Assembly: GCF_052180275.1 (NCBI RefSeq) | Contig: NZ_CP197465.1 | Span: 2,294,001-2,358,000 of the forward strand | Source: Kumtagia sp052180275 | GTDB lineage: Bacteria > Pseudomonadota > Alphaproteobacteria > Rhizobiales > Rhizobiaceae | Reading direction: 5' to 3' | Length of the DNA stretch: 64,000 nucleotides | Part shown: positions 17,657 through 26,779 of the stretch, piece after piece | Numbering within the stretch: position 1 is the first letter of the stretch | Layout of the letters: each line of letters opens with the position of its first letter | The notes under the pieces: model-generated | What the model was told of the DNA's origin: nothing | The model's database searches: none | The model's input: the letters and a program-made list of their open reading frames with translations, nothing else | Translations under genes and position numbers: made by a program

Positions 17657-18646
17657 ATGACCATGCAGCGCAAGATCGTCGCAGAAATCGGGCTGGTTCT
17701 CTATCCCGAAGTTCAACTCGCCGCCGTCTACGGCATGACCGACCTGTTCCGCATCGCCGGGGATATGAGCGCCGCGCGCGACGATGCCGGCGCGCCGGCG
17801 ATCCGCGTCACCCATTGGCGAAAATCGGAGGCGGGCGACGGCGCCGAGTGCGTCGAGGACAGCCACCCGGGCACGCCGCACGCTCCGAGCCACCTGATCG
17901 CGCCGCCCAGCCTGGTGATGCCGGACAAGATGCAGTCGATGCGGGGTTTCGCGGCCTGGCTGGCGGAGCGTCATGCCGGGGGCTCGACATTGTGCTCGGT
18001 CTGCGCCGGGGCGTTTGTGCTCGGCGAAGCAGGTCTGCTGGAAGGGCGCGAGGCAACGACGCATTGGGCTTTCGCCGAGGCGCTCGCCGCGCGGTTCCCG
18101 ACGGTCAAGGTGGATGTCGACCGCATGGTGATCGACGACGGCGACATCATCACCGCCGGCGGCATCCTCGCATGGACCGATCTCGGCCTCACGCTGGTCG
18201 AGCGTCTGCTGGGGCCGGGCGTGATGCTGGACACGGCGCGTTTCCTGCTGATCGACCCGCCCGGCCGGGCGCAGCGTCCCTACAATCATTTCATGCCGCG
18301 CTTCGACCACGGCGACGCCGCGATCCTGCGGGCGCAGCACTGGCTGCAGGCGAGCGGCGCCAAGGAGCACTCGGTCGCCGCGCTTGCAGCCGTGGCGAAA
18401 CTCGAGGAGCGCACCTTCCTGCGGCGTTTCCGCAGCGCAACAGGGCTGAGGCCGACCGAATACGCCCAGCAGATCCGGATCGCCAGGGCACGCGAGGCGC
18501 TCGAACTCACCCGACGGCCGGTCGAGCAGATCGCCTGGGAGGTCGGCTATGGCGACCCCTCCGCGTTCCGGAAACTGTTCCAGCGCATCACCGGCCTGGC
18601 GCCGGCCGACTATCGGCGTCGTTTCGGGGTTGCCGCCCAGGCTTGA
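17657..18646 (+). CDS. GlxA-type transcriptional regulator (DJ-1/PfpI plus AraC domain)
   Basis: A 329-residue regulator. Residues about 8-195 form a DJ-1/PfpI-like domain with the nucleophile-elbow cysteine region LCSVCAGAFVLGEAGLLEGREATTHW; residues about 225-325 are an AraC-type double helix-turn-helix ending in IAWEVGYGDPSAFRKLFQRITG. The start at 17657 gives the usual family N-terminus; a second ATG lies two codons in. Its divergent position to the hydrolase gene suggests it regulates that gene. Confidence 0.88.
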   Translation: MTMQRKIVAEIGLVLYPEVQLAAVYGMTDLFRIAGDMSAARDDAGAPAIRVTHWRKSEAGDGAECVEDSHPGTPHAPSHLIAPPSLVMPDKMQSMRGFAAWLAERHAGGSTLCSVCAGAFVLGEAGLLEGREATTHWAFAEALAARFPTVKVDVDRMVIDDGDIITAGGILAWTDLGLTLVERLLGPGVMLDTARFLLIDPPGRAQRPYNHFMPRFDHGDAAILRAQHWLQASGAKEHSVAALAAVAKLEERTFLRRFRSATGLRPTEYAQQIRIARAREALELTRRPVEQIAWEVGYGDPSAFRKLFQRITGLAPADYRRRFGVAAQA

Positions 18647-18794
18647 CGGCGAGACCGGCGGCGGTGCGCCTGCTGAGGTCGGGCGAAGACCTGCGGCAGC
18701 GGGGCACCGGCCGCCATGGTTTCGTCCGCGACGATTGACCGGTTGAGTCTTGGCGGGATATCCGCTTAGAGTCCGGCGCCATTAGGGGAAGACG

Positions 18795-19136
18795 ATGCGG
18801 AAGACGATATTGTTCGGGGGCCTGGCCTGTCTGGCGCTCGCGGCCTGCCAGACCTTGGGATACGAGACCACCGCCCACCACGTGGCGATGCCGGACGACG
18901 TCTACCGGGTGTTCGAACATCCGAAGAAGGACCGCATCATGACGGCGCCGAGCCTCGGCGCGATCGTCGCCATAAGACCCGGCAGCGTTACGTCGGCGAT
19001 TCGCGACAGGGAGGACCACCGGGCGGCGGCCCGCAAATATCTCGACGAAACCGGCCGGGCGAAATGCCCGATCATATCCGGACGGGAGATCGCCGGGCCG
19101 CAGTTCCAATTCCTGTTCAACTGCCCTGAGGCTTAG
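18795..19136 (+). CDS. Small putative lipoprotein
   Basis: A 113-residue protein with a classic lipoprotein signal: MRK, a hydrophobic core and lipobox LAAC with the acylated cysteine at position 18. The mature part (about 95 residues) has one other cysteine pair near the end (KCPI and FNCPEA) that could form a disulfide. No family recognised. A purine-rich AGGGGAAG precedes the start. Confidence 0.7.
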   Translation: MRKTILFGGLACLALAACQTLGYETTAHHVAMPDDVYRVFEHPKKDRIMTAPSLGAIVAIRPGSVTSAIRDREDHRAAARKYLDETGRAKCPIISGREIAGPQFQFLFNCPEA

Positions 19137-19478
19137 GCCTTCGTCGCGACGTTTGGGGAAGTCTGCCGAGGCCAGTCGTCTCCGCTTCGGCGGCAGCCGA
19201 TGGCGGGCGGGATTCCGCCGCGGTGGTGGATCATCGCGGTAGCGCTTTGAAAATGCTCGACTTTATTGAAACGATGCCGGCATCGGTGCGAAAAAGGAAT
19301 TGATCCGCAGGCTATGTCGTGAGGCTGCGGGCCAACGTTACATTCAGATGCCGGGCGGCACACGGCGGTTACGACCGCCTTCTAGCTTCAGAATCAAGTC
19401 ATGAGACCGAGGCGACTGCGACCTCCGCTTTAACGTCGGGTCTCATTCACGGGCGATCTCCCTTCCGCCCGTGTGGAA

Positions 19479-19521
19479 TGAGCCTGCCGCCGTTTTCCTC
19501 CCCTCACCGGCGGCAGGCTCA
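19479..19521. terminator. 14-bp stem-loop between lipoprotein gene and pot operon
   Basis: A perfect 14-bp inverted repeat (TGAGCCTGCCGCCG and complement) with a 15-base loop. It lies about 80 bases beyond the end of the minus-strand pot operon and 340 bases after the lipoprotein gene. It can serve either strand; T tracts are weak. The rest of the 19137-19597 gap shows no supported gene. Confidence 0.5.
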
Positions 19522-19597
19522 TTTCCCGTCAAATTTCTAGGCCCGCACATGAAAGCGGGCCTCGCCCGATTCGATTTGTCGGTATGCCCGGTTAAGA

Positions 19598-20686
19598 TCA
19601 AGCACCGCTCGGCTGGCTGATCAGGACGGTGCTGTCCGGCGACCATTGCAGCACGACCTGCTGGCCTTCCGAGAGCCGTTGGGCATCGCTGTTCTGCACC
19701 AGCACCTTGATGCTTTCGCCGCCACGCTGGACGAAATAGGTGCTGCTGTTGCCAGCAAAGATTCGCTTGGCGACACGCCCGGTGAGCATGTTGCCCGGGC
19801 CTCTGCCTGCAAGCGAGGCGTCCGGGGAAGGGGCGGGCGATATGCGGATCCGCTCCGGCCGGACGGCGCAGCTTGCCTTGCCGCCGTGGGCCGCCACGGC
19901 GCCCGCACCGGCGACGATCGCCGTGCCGTCGGCGAGCCGGATGCCGTTCGCGGTGGCGTCCCCGCGCAAAATGTTGGCATCGCCGAGGAACGTGGCGGCG
20001 AACTCGCTCTTCGGATTGTCGTAGATGTCTTCGGGCGGACCTTCCTGCACCAAGCGGCCGTCGCGCAGGATGCCGATGCGGTCACTCATGGTGAGCGCTT
20101 CCTCCTGGTCGTGCGTGACGAAGATGGTGGTGATGCCGACCTCGCGCTGGATGCGCTTGAGCTCGACCTGCATGTCGACGCGCAGCGCCTTGTCGAGCGC
20201 CGAAAGCGGCTCGTCGAGCAAGAGCACGCGCGGCTTCGTGACGATGGCGCGGGCGAGCGCCACGCGCTGGCGCTGGCCACCGGAAAGCTGGTGCGGTCGT
20301 CGGCCGCCGAGCGTTCCGAGTTGCACGAGGTCGAGCGCGCGCTGCACTTCGGTGGCGATCATGGCCTTCGGCTCGCCGCGCACCGACAGACCGAAGGCGA
20401 CGTTGTCGGCGACACTCATATTGGGGAACAGCGCGTAGTTCTGGAAGACCATGCCGATGCGGCGCTTTTCGACCGGCACACGTTCGACGCCTTCGGTGCC
20501 GATGACGATGCGGCCGCTGTCCGGAAAATCGAAGCCGGCGATCTGCCGCAGCAGCGTGGTCTTGCCGCTGCCGGAGGGACCGAGCAGCGCATAGAAGCCG
20601 CCGTCGGGAAAATCGATGGACACGTTGTCCAGCGCCTTCATGGCGCCGAAACTGCGCGAGACGTTCCGGACCTGCACTTCGGCCAT
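19598..20686 (-). CDS. potA: Polyamine-type ABC transporter ATP-binding protein (second system)
   Basis: A 362-residue ATPase with Walker A GPSGSGKTT, signature HQLSGGQRQRVALARAI, Walker B VLLLDEPLSALD, VTHDQEEAL and a C-terminal TOBE domain (CAVRPERIRISP). It is the last gene of a seven-gene minus-strand operon; its ATG overlaps the permease stop (TAATG). It is related to but clearly different from the ATPase at 5881-6978. Confidence 0.92.
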   Translation of the reverse strand: MAEVQVRNVSRSFGAMKALDNVSIDFPDGGFYALLGPSGSGKTTLLRQIAGFDFPDSGRIVIGTEGVERVPVEKRRIGMVFQNYALFPNMSVADNVAFGLSVRGEPKAMIATEVQRALDLVQLGTLGGRRPHQLSGGQRQRVALARAIVTKPRVLLLDEPLSALDKALRVDMQVELKRIQREVGITTIFVTHDQEEALTMSDRIGILRDGRLVQEGPPEDIYDNPKSEFAATFLGDANILRGDATANGIRLADGTAIVAGAGAVAAHGGKASCAVRPERIRISPAPSPDASLAGRGPGNMLTGRVAKRIFAGNSSTYFVQRGGESIKVLVQNSDAQRLSEGQQVVLQWSPDSTVLISQPSGA

Positions 20687-21477
20687 TATTTCTCTCCCCC
20701 GAAGCGGAAGAAGCGCGCGGTGAGCAGCATGAGGGCCATCGACACCGCGATGATGTTGGTCGAGACGGCGTTGATCTCGGGCGTGAACCCCTTGCGGATC
20801 GCGGCGTAGATTTCGACCGGCAGCGTCGCCTGGCCGGGCGTCGACAGGAAATAGGACACCACGAACTGGTCGAAGGAGACGGCGAAGGCGAACAGCGCGC
20901 CGGCGATCACGCCGGGCATGATCCAGGGCAGTGTCACGCGTGTCGTGACCTGCCACTGGTTGGCGCCGAGCGAACGCGCCGCCTCTTCGAGCTCCGGCGC
21001 GAAGGTCTGAAGCCGCGCCGACACGACGACGATGACATAGGGCAGCGCGAGCGCTACATGGCCAAGCAGGATCGCGTGCAGGCCACGGCCGACACCCACG
21101 CCGAAGAAGAAGATCAGCATGGCCGTGCCGGTGATCAGCCACGGGATGGCGATCGGCGGAAAGAGCAGCGCCTGCAGGAATCGCTTGCCGCGGAACTCGT
21201 AGCGGTAGAGTGCGAGGGACGCCGCCGTGCCGAGCACGCTTGCGATGATCGTGGTGATGACGGCGATCTCGACGCTGTTCCAGGTCGAGGCGATCAGCTG
21301 GCTGTTGTTCCAGAGCGCCGAATACCACTCGGTCGTCCATTCGAAGGGCAACTGGTAGAAGGGCGAGACGTTGAATGACATCAGCGCCATGATCAGGATC
21401 GGCAAATAGAGGAAAGCCAGGAGCAGGCCGACATAGGCGCGGCCGAGCCCGTTGAGGAAGCGCGTCGTGCCCATCAT
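20686..21477 (-). CDS. potC: ABC transporter permease, PotC type (second system)
   Basis: A 263-residue permease with six membrane helices and the EAA loop ELEEAARSLGANQWQVTTRVTLPWIMPGV. It overlaps the upstream permease gene as ATGA and the downstream ATPase gene by one base. The partner PotB-type permease and binding protein are directly upstream. Confidence 0.92.
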   Translation of the reverse strand: MMGTTRFLNGLGRAYVGLLLAFLYLPILIMALMSFNVSPFYQLPFEWTTEWYSALWNNSQLIASTWNSVEIAVITTIIASVLGTAASLALYRYEFRGKRFLQALLFPPIAIPWLITGTAMLIFFFGVGVGRGLHAILLGHVALALPYVIVVVSARLQTFAPELEEAARSLGANQWQVTTRVTLPWIMPGVIAGALFAFAVSFDQFVVSYFLSTPGQATLPVEIYAAIRKGFTPEINAVSTNIIAVSMALMLLTARFFRFGGEK

Positions 21478-22337
21478 GCGGCCTTTCGCAGCACGGGCGA
21501 GACGGCGGCGAGAATGACCAGCACGACGGCCAGCAGGGCGAAGGAGAGCGCCGCACCCAGCGGCCAGTTGAACACGGCGACGAACTGGTCCTCGATCACC
21601 GTGCCGTAGAAGGTGCCGGCGCGGCCGCCCAGGATGCGTGGCTCCATGAAGGAACCGACGACCGGGATGAAGATCAGCGCCGCGCCTGCGACCAGCCCCG
21701 GCATCGACAGCGGGATGATCAGCCGGCGCAGCGTCGCCAGCCGCGAGGCGCCAAGCGAGCGGGCCGCCTCGATGAGCGAATCGTCGATTGCCTGCAAGGT
21801 GAGGTAGCAGGTGAGCACCATGTAGGGCACGTAGGAGTGCACCAGCCCGATCACCACGGCGGGGTAGGAATACATCAGGTCGATGCTGACCCTGAAAGGC
21901 AGCCCGGCGTTAAGCGCAGTGTCCAGTATGCCGCCTTCGCGCAGCACCATCGCCCAGGAGAAGATGCGCACCAGCCCGTTCGACCAGAAGGGCAGGATGA
22001 CGAGCAGGAAGATCGCCTCGCGGCTGCGGCCCTTCAGCACCTTGGCCAGCACATAGGCGGCGGGAAAGCCGATGACGACACACCAGAGCGTCACTTCCAG
22101 CCCGAGCCGCAGCGACGCCCAGAGCAGCGTCGCGTACAGGCCCTGCGAGAAGAAGGCCGTGTAGTTCTCCAGCGTGAAGGCCCAGTCGCGGCCCGCCACC
22201 GGCAGGTCGGTCATGAAGGAGAAGAAGGCCATGGCCGACAGCGGCAGGAAGATCGCCACCGTCAGCCAAAGATAGGCGGGCGCCAGCCACGGCAGCGCGG
22301 CCGAAAAGCCCGACCTCGATGCGGCCGATAGAGCCAT
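21474..22337 (-). CDS. potB: ABC transporter permease, PotB type (second system)
   Basis: A 287-residue permease with a first helix LAPAYLWLTVAIFLPLSAMAFF and the EAA loop SLIEAARSLGASRLATLRRLIIPLSMPGL. It forms the heterodimeric channel with the next gene. Start ATG 22337 is 26 bases after the binding-protein stop with GGGGAGG in the spacer. Confidence 0.92.
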   Translation of the reverse strand: MALSAASRSGFSAALPWLAPAYLWLTVAIFLPLSAMAFFSFMTDLPVAGRDWAFTLENYTAFFSQGLYATLLWASLRLGLEVTLWCVVIGFPAAYVLAKVLKGRSREAIFLLVILPFWSNGLVRIFSWAMVLREGGILDTALNAGLPFRVSIDLMYSYPAVVIGLVHSYVPYMVLTCYLTLQAIDDSLIEAARSLGASRLATLRRLIIPLSMPGLVAGAALIFIPVVGSFMEPRILGGRAGTFYGTVIEDQFVAVFNWPLGAALSFALLAVVLVILAAVSPVLRKAA

Positions 22338-22363
22338 GACGTTCTCCTCCCCAAGACGTCAGG

Positions 22364-23425
22364 TCACTTCACGTTCACCTTCAATTCCTGCCAGAGCGCC
22401 AGGTACTGCTCGCGCTGCGCGTCGGTGACCGGCGCCTGGAACTGGATGCGCTTGGCCACGGCCGGATCGCCCATGACCTTGCGGTTGAAGGAATCCTCCG
22501 GCAGACCGGCGAGCGCCTTGTCGTTGGCCGAAACCGGCGCGCCGACCTTGGTGACCCATTCGACGTAGAATCCGGGATCGATCATGTAATTGATGAAGGC
22601 CTCGGCGCCGGCGACGTTCTTGGCGCCGACGGGAATCGACCAGGCGTCGAGCCAGGCGACCGCGCCTTCCTCTGGGATGACGAGCGAGACCGGCAGCTTG
22701 AAATGCGTTTTCGCCCGGTCGGCCGACCCGCTCCAATAGGTGCCGACGTCGATCTGATTGGACGCCACCATCTGGTTCCAGTCATTTTCCGAGCTCCAGA
22801 AGGTGCGGATCTGCGGAATCAGCGAGGTGAGTTTCGCCTTCACAGCTTCCATGTCCTTGATGTCGTTGATGTTCTGGCCCGATGCGATGGCGCCGAACTG
22901 GATCGCCTCGACAGCGTCGTCGCGGATCACCACGCGGCCCTTGCGCGCCTCGTCCCACATCACGCCGATGCTGGTCGGCGGCGTGTCGAAGGCCTTGTCG
23001 TTGATCGCCAGCGCGGTCAGGCCCCATACCCATGGCACGCCAAAAACCTTGCCGTCATGATTGAGCATCGGCGAGCCGGCCTTTTCCGCGCTGATGTTGG
23101 CTGCGTTCGGGATCTTCGACACGTCGATCGGCTGCAGGAGCTTCTCGCCCATCGCCTGGTCGTTGAAGGCCGCGTTGATCATGACGACGTCGTAGAGGCC
23201 GGGATTCGTCCTGATCTTGGTCAGCATCTCCTGCTCGGAATTGAAGAAATCGTTGACCACCTTGTGGCCCGTCGCCTTCTCGAAGGCTTCGACGGCCCAG
23301 GGTTCGTCCGCGCCGTAACCCTTCCAGTTGAGGACGTGCAGTTCGTCGGCCTGGACGGCTAATGCGAGCGCGGATGTGAATGTGGCGGTAGCCGCCAGGA
23401 CTGCGAGAATTTTGGGCATGCGCAT
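22364..23425 (-). CDS. Periplasmic binding protein of second polyamine-type importer
   Basis: A 353-residue PotD-type protein. The signal peptide covers about residues 1-25 (core ILAVLAATATFTSALALAV, ending VQA). The mature start DELHVLNWKGYGADEPWAVEAF and the later VPWVWGLTALAIN and GTYWSGSADRAKTHF segments are characteristic. ATG 23425 follows GGAGAGGAACC; the longer upstream frame lacks a signal. The kinase and ADP-ribosylglycohydrolase genes just upstream suggest the ligand could be a nucleoside-like or N-glycosidic compound rather than a simple polyamine, which is inference. Confidence 0.9.
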   Translation of the reverse strand: MRMPKILAVLAATATFTSALALAVQADELHVLNWKGYGADEPWAVEAFEKATGHKVVNDFFNSEQEMLTKIRTNPGLYDVVMINAAFNDQAMGEKLLQPIDVSKIPNAANISAEKAGSPMLNHDGKVFGVPWVWGLTALAINDKAFDTPPTSIGVMWDEARKGRVVIRDDAVEAIQFGAIASGQNINDIKDMEAVKAKLTSLIPQIRTFWSSENDWNQMVASNQIDVGTYWSGSADRAKTHFKLPVSLVIPEEGAVAWLDAWSIPVGAKNVAGAEAFINYMIDPGFYVEWVTKVGAPVSANDKALAGLPEDSFNRKVMGDPAVAKRIQFQAPVTDAQREQYLALWQELKVNVK

Positions 23426-23453
23426 GGTTGGTTCCTCTCCTTGTTTGCCCTCT

Positions 23454-24431
23454 TCAGGCATTGGCCTTCTCGTTGCGGGTTCCTGCCGACGCTGGCGCGA
23501 CGGCACCGTTCAGGAAAATCTCAATCTCGGCATGCGTCGGTGCCGACGAACCGCCATGGCGGGTGACCGAGATCGCCGCCGCCGCGTTGGCGTAGCGCGC
23601 GGCCTCGAGGGGATCGGCGCCGCGCGACAGGGCGCAGACGAAGGCGCCGACATGGGTGTCGCCGGCGCCGTTGGTGTCGACGGCATCGACGGCGAAGGCG
23701 GGCACATGCCACGCATTGCCATTGGCGAGGCGGAGAAAACACCCGCGCTCCCCCTGGCGGATGACGATTCCCGCAGCGTTGGGGCAATGTTCTGAGAGCA
23801 GCCGGGCTGCGGTCTCCTCGACCGTCCCCTGGCCGGCGATAACGCCGGCCTCGTAGGCGTTGCAGGAGAGCCAGTCCGTGCGCTTCAGCACGCGGGCGAG
23901 CAGGTCGCAAGGGATGCCGGCGACGACCGAGGTCGGATCGAGGGCGAAAATGATCCCGGCCGGCAGCGCGGCGATCCAGTCGGCCAGCACCTCGCGGCTG
24001 TCCGGATAGGTCAGCGTATAACCGGAGGTGAAGACCCAGTCGCCGGCCCCGGGCATCACCGGCGCCAGCGAGGCCGGGGTCAGGAAACCTTCGGCTCCGG
24101 CGATGGACACAAAGGTCCGCTCGGCATCGGCGGTGACCAGCACGACGCAATTGCCCGTATCCCTATCCGGCGCCTGCGGCGTAAGGATATCGATCCCCTC
24201 GGCCGCGAGCGCCCGTCGCAAGAAATCGCCGACCGGGCCGGTGCCGTGCTGGCCGCCGAACAGCACCTTCATGCCGGTGCGCGCCGCCGCCGCCATCATG
24301 TTGAAGCCGCCGCCGATCACTTGGGCATAGGCGTCGGCGATCTTGTCCTCGCCCGGCGTCGGCAGGGCGTCGATGCGGTAGACATAGTCCACCACCGCGC
24401 TGCCGACATGGACGAGCCGGGCCGGATTCAT
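23454..24431 (-). CDS. PfkB-family carbohydrate/nucleoside kinase
   Basis: A 325-residue ribokinase-fold enzyme. Signature 1 appears as VIGGGFNMMAAAARTGM near residue 40, and signature 2 with the catalytic aspartate as VDTNGAGDTHVGAFVCAL near residue 255. Substrate candidates are ribose, a ribonucleoside or another sugar released by the adjacent ADP-ribosylglycohydrolase-like protein. The ATG at 24431 overlaps that gene's stop as ATGA; the open frame upstream is a shadow of that gene. Confidence 0.88.
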   Translation of the reverse strand: MNPARLVHVGSAVVDYVYRIDALPTPGEDKIADAYAQVIGGGFNMMAAAARTGMKVLFGGQHGTGPVGDFLRRALAAEGIDILTPQAPDRDTGNCVVLVTADAERTFVSIAGAEGFLTPASLAPVMPGAGDWVFTSGYTLTYPDSREVLADWIAALPAGIIFALDPTSVVAGIPCDLLARVLKRTDWLSCNAYEAGVIAGQGTVEETAARLLSEHCPNAAGIVIRQGERGCFLRLANGNAWHVPAFAVDAVDTNGAGDTHVGAFVCALSRGADPLEAARYANAAAAISVTRHGGSSAPTHAEIEIFLNGAVAPASAGTRNEKANA

Positions 24432-25471
24432 GCCGGGGCCTCCTTGCCGCCGCCGGCGGTGGCGAGCCGCGCCGCGACGAGGCTGGCGGCGAGCGCCTGG
24501 ACCTCGGAGAGGTCGATGCCCTTGAGTTGCGCGATCCTGTCCTGCGGAAGCCGGGACCAGCCGGCGCAAGCGCCGGCCATGCCGCCGGCGATCGCGCCGA
24601 TCGTGTCGGTGTCGCCGCCGAGATTGGCGCCGATCACAGCCGCCTGCCATGGGTCGCCGCCGGCGATCTCCAGCACGGCGAAGGCTGCGGGCACCGATTC
24701 CTGCGAGGCGACGCCGGTGCCGACGAGATCGGTGACCAGGCGGATCGCCTCGGGCGCCGCCTTGCCGCGCACAAGTTCCCGCGCCCACTCGATGCGCGCT
24801 GCGATGTCGCCGCCCGTCACCCAGTGCCCGAGCCTTGCGCCTTCCCGCGCCGCCGCGACAGCATGGTCGGACGCCTGCCGCCAGTCGCCGCCGGAAACGC
24901 CGACACTGACGGCGGCGGCGACAGCGGAAGCCGAAGCGATGGCGACCGACGTGTTGTGCGTGGCGCGGCAGGTCTCGGCAACCTTGGCGACCAGCGCTGC
25001 AACCGGCTCGGCCGGCATCAAGATGCCGACCGGCGCGATGCGCATGGCCGCGCCGTTGGTGTCGCCGTAACGCCCCGCCTCGTCCGGCGAAACGCCGTCA
25101 TTGATGGCGTCGAGCGCGCGCTTCGTCGACGGGCCGAGCAGGTCGTAGCTGCCGCGCGCCTTCACCTCGCGCTCCCAGCGGAGCAGGGCGTCGACCCAGC
25201 GCCTGTGGTCGAAACCGCCTGCGGACGAAAGCAGGATGCGGCCGAGCAGCAGGGCCTGCTCGGTATCGTCGGTGATGGTGCCGGCGGCGAGCCCGCGCGA
25301 CACCGGATGGTCCGGCGACGGTTCGACGAAACGGTCGACAAAGCCATAAGCCGCTTCGATCTGCGCGGGCGACAGAAGCTGCGTCGGCATGCCGAGCGCA
25401 TCCCCCAGCGCGCCGCCGACCAACGCGCCCGCCGCCCTGTCGATCATGCCGGAGAGGTCCGTCTCCGCCAT
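24428..25471 (-). CDS. ADP-ribosylglycohydrolase-fold protein
   Basis: A 347-residue all-helical protein of the DraG/ARH family. Metal-binding motifs are intact: AGALVGGALGDALGMP, GTITDDTEQALLLGR, and GANLGGDTDTIGAIAGGMAGA. The family cleaves N- or O-glycosidic bonds to ADP-ribose, and some bacterial members act on small nucleoside-like metabolites. Sitting between a UTRA regulator and a PfkB kinase in a transporter operon, it is more likely a catabolic enzyme than a protein-modification eraser. Start 25471 lies three bases downstream of the regulator stop. Confidence 0.9.
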   Translation of the reverse strand: MAETDLSGMIDRAAGALVGGALGDALGMPTQLLSPAQIEAAYGFVDRFVEPSPDHPVSRGLAAGTITDDTEQALLLGRILLSSAGGFDHRRWVDALLRWEREVKARGSYDLLGPSTKRALDAINDGVSPDEAGRYGDTNGAAMRIAPVGILMPAEPVAALVAKVAETCRATHNTSVAIASASAVAAAVSVGVSGGDWRQASDHAVAAAREGARLGHWVTGGDIAARIEWARELVRGKAAPEAIRLVTDLVGTGVASQESVPAAFAVLEIAGGDPWQAAVIGANLGGDTDTIGAIAGGMAGACAGWSRLPQDRIAQLKGIDLSEVQALAASLVAARLATAGGGKEAPA

Positions 25472-25474
25472 GGC

Positions 25475-26206
25475 TCAGAATTCCAGGTGCAGCGCGAAAT
25501 GCGCCGGATTGAGCAGGCTGGTCATATATTCGATCGGCCGCCCGTCGGCGGCGCGTGTCAGCCGGCGGGTGCGCAGGAACGGCGTCCCCGGAGCACAGGC
25601 GAGGATCGCCGCGTCCCCGGCGGACAGCATCTCGATGTCGGCCCACTCCTCGCCGTGGTCGGGAACCAGCCCCGCGCCGCGCAAGGTCTGGTGCAGCGAG
25701 CCCTCGCGCAGGCCTTTCAGCGGTACTTCCTCCAGTTCCGGCGACAGCGGCAGGCGGCTGCGCTCGATGGAGATGGCGTGGCCGTCATCCGCATTGGTGC
25801 GCGCGCGGTCGACCGCGATGAAGACCGGATTCTCGATCCCGAGTCTTGCCGCCAGTTCCACGTCCTCGATGATCTCCAGCCGCAAGGTGCGGGTCTCGGC
25901 ATTGGCTCCGGCGTCGGCCAGCGCGCGCGACCAGCCGATCGCATCGTCGACCATCTTGCCGTCGAAGGTGACGAAGGAGCCCATGCCGACCCGGGTGGTG
26001 ATCAGCCCGCGATTGGAAAGTTCCTCCAGCCCCTTGCGGACCGTGTTGCGGCTGACCGAAAAGCGTTGGACGAGTTCGTTCTCGCTTTGCAGGCGGTCGC
26101 CGAAGCCGAGTAAGCCGGACCGGATCTCCTGCTCGAGCACCGTCGCGATCTTCTCCGGCTTTCCCGTTCCAGGCGCTGACGAAAGCGACGATCGAAACAC
26201 AGTCAT
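25475..26206 (-). CDS. GntR-family regulator with UTRA ligand domain
   Basis: A 243-residue HutC-type regulator: winged helix at about residues 20-80 (LQSENELVQRFSVSRNTVRKGLEELSNRG) and a C-terminal UTRA domain beginning near residue 95. First gene of the seven-gene importer operon and therefore its probable repressor. Candidate operator dyads lie directly upstream (26216-26241). UTRA domains bind sugar phosphates, histidine-type metabolites and similar small molecules. Confidence 0.9.
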   Translation of the reverse strand: MTVFRSSLSSAPGTGKPEKIATVLEQEIRSGLLGFGDRLQSENELVQRFSVSRNTVRKGLEELSNRGLITTRVGMGSFVTFDGKMVDDAIGWSRALADAGANAETRTLRLEIIEDVELAARLGIENPVFIAVDRARTNADDGHAISIERSRLPLSPELEEVPLKGLREGSLHQTLRGAGLVPDHGEEWADIEMLSAGDAAILACAPGTPFLRTRRLTRAADGRPIEYMTSLLNPAHFALHLEF

Positions 26207-26215
26207 ACCTGTTTA

Positions 26216-26241
26216 ATGAACCTGTATGATCCTGTTCATTA
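26216..26241. promoter_or_regulatory. Candidate operator of UTRA regulator
   Basis: A 26-bp imperfect palindrome with perfect 7-bp outer arms AATGAAC and GTTCATT spaced by 12 bases lies 10 bases upstream of the regulator start. Three direct CCTGT repeats overlap it. GntR/HutC proteins usually bind inverted repeats of this length, so autoregulation is likely. Confidence 0.5.
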
Positions 26242-26292
26242 TCGGGAGAATGCCGTAGCGTCAACCACATTGGGTCACGATCCGCCAAACCA

Positions 26293-26449
26293 TTGCCGGG
26301 ATTGCAACTGGGCAAGTCGCTGGCGGCAACGGATTTCGCGGACGAAGCTCCGTCGGGCCGCATGGACTGGCTGCTGGCGCACCGGGTTGCGGAACTCGAT
26401 GCGGCCGAGGCAAAGCTGCGCGAACATGCGAGCAGCTTTGCAGCGTGAT
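26293..26449 (+). pseudogene. Gene-tail remnant of unknown family
   Basis: A frame without an acceptable start reads into a coding-looking C-terminal tail (GRMDWLLAHRVAELDAAEAKL then REHASSFAA and a stop). An in-frame stop at 26257-26259 blocks it upstream. The amphipathic helix resembles the tail of a small regulator, but the family is not recognised. It sits next to a transposase remnant, consistent with a decayed locus. Confidence 0.35.
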
Positions 26450-26498
26450 AAAATGTCCAGTCGTTCTCCGTCCATTTTCAGGATGGCGAAGAGCCGCC

Positions 26499-26642
26499 TC
26501 AGACCGCTCTCGCGTGGAATTGCATACACAAGGGCAGGTCTGTTTCGGGGTCGCCCGGTTGACGGTTGTAGGAGGTGATCCATCGGCCCGACGCCCATCT
26601 CGCCTTCGATCCGGTTTCCGACGCATGCAGATAGACGCCTTC
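26499..26642 (-). pseudogene. IS3-family transposase OrfB remnant
   Basis: A 48-codon minus-strand fragment starts EGVYLHASETGSKARWASG and continues RWITSYNRQ, matching the near-C-terminal part of IS3-type integrases (typically EEVYLHAYETVSEAR...IAFYN.RRPH). It begins directly after a stop codon and diverges after the YNRQ segment. No terminal repeats were found, so only a scar of the element remains. The rest of the 26242-26779 gap shows no supported gene. Confidence 0.6.
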
Positions 26643-26779
26643 CTATCTTGAGGGGACCGCCGCGGGGGGGTCAACGAAGACGGTGCCTATGCAGCGCCCC
26701 TTGCCATCGATAGGACTTGCCAAGAGCGCCGGCCGGACGATCTGTAGTCAGTTCCCTGAAAATGTTACATACTGTCCTG

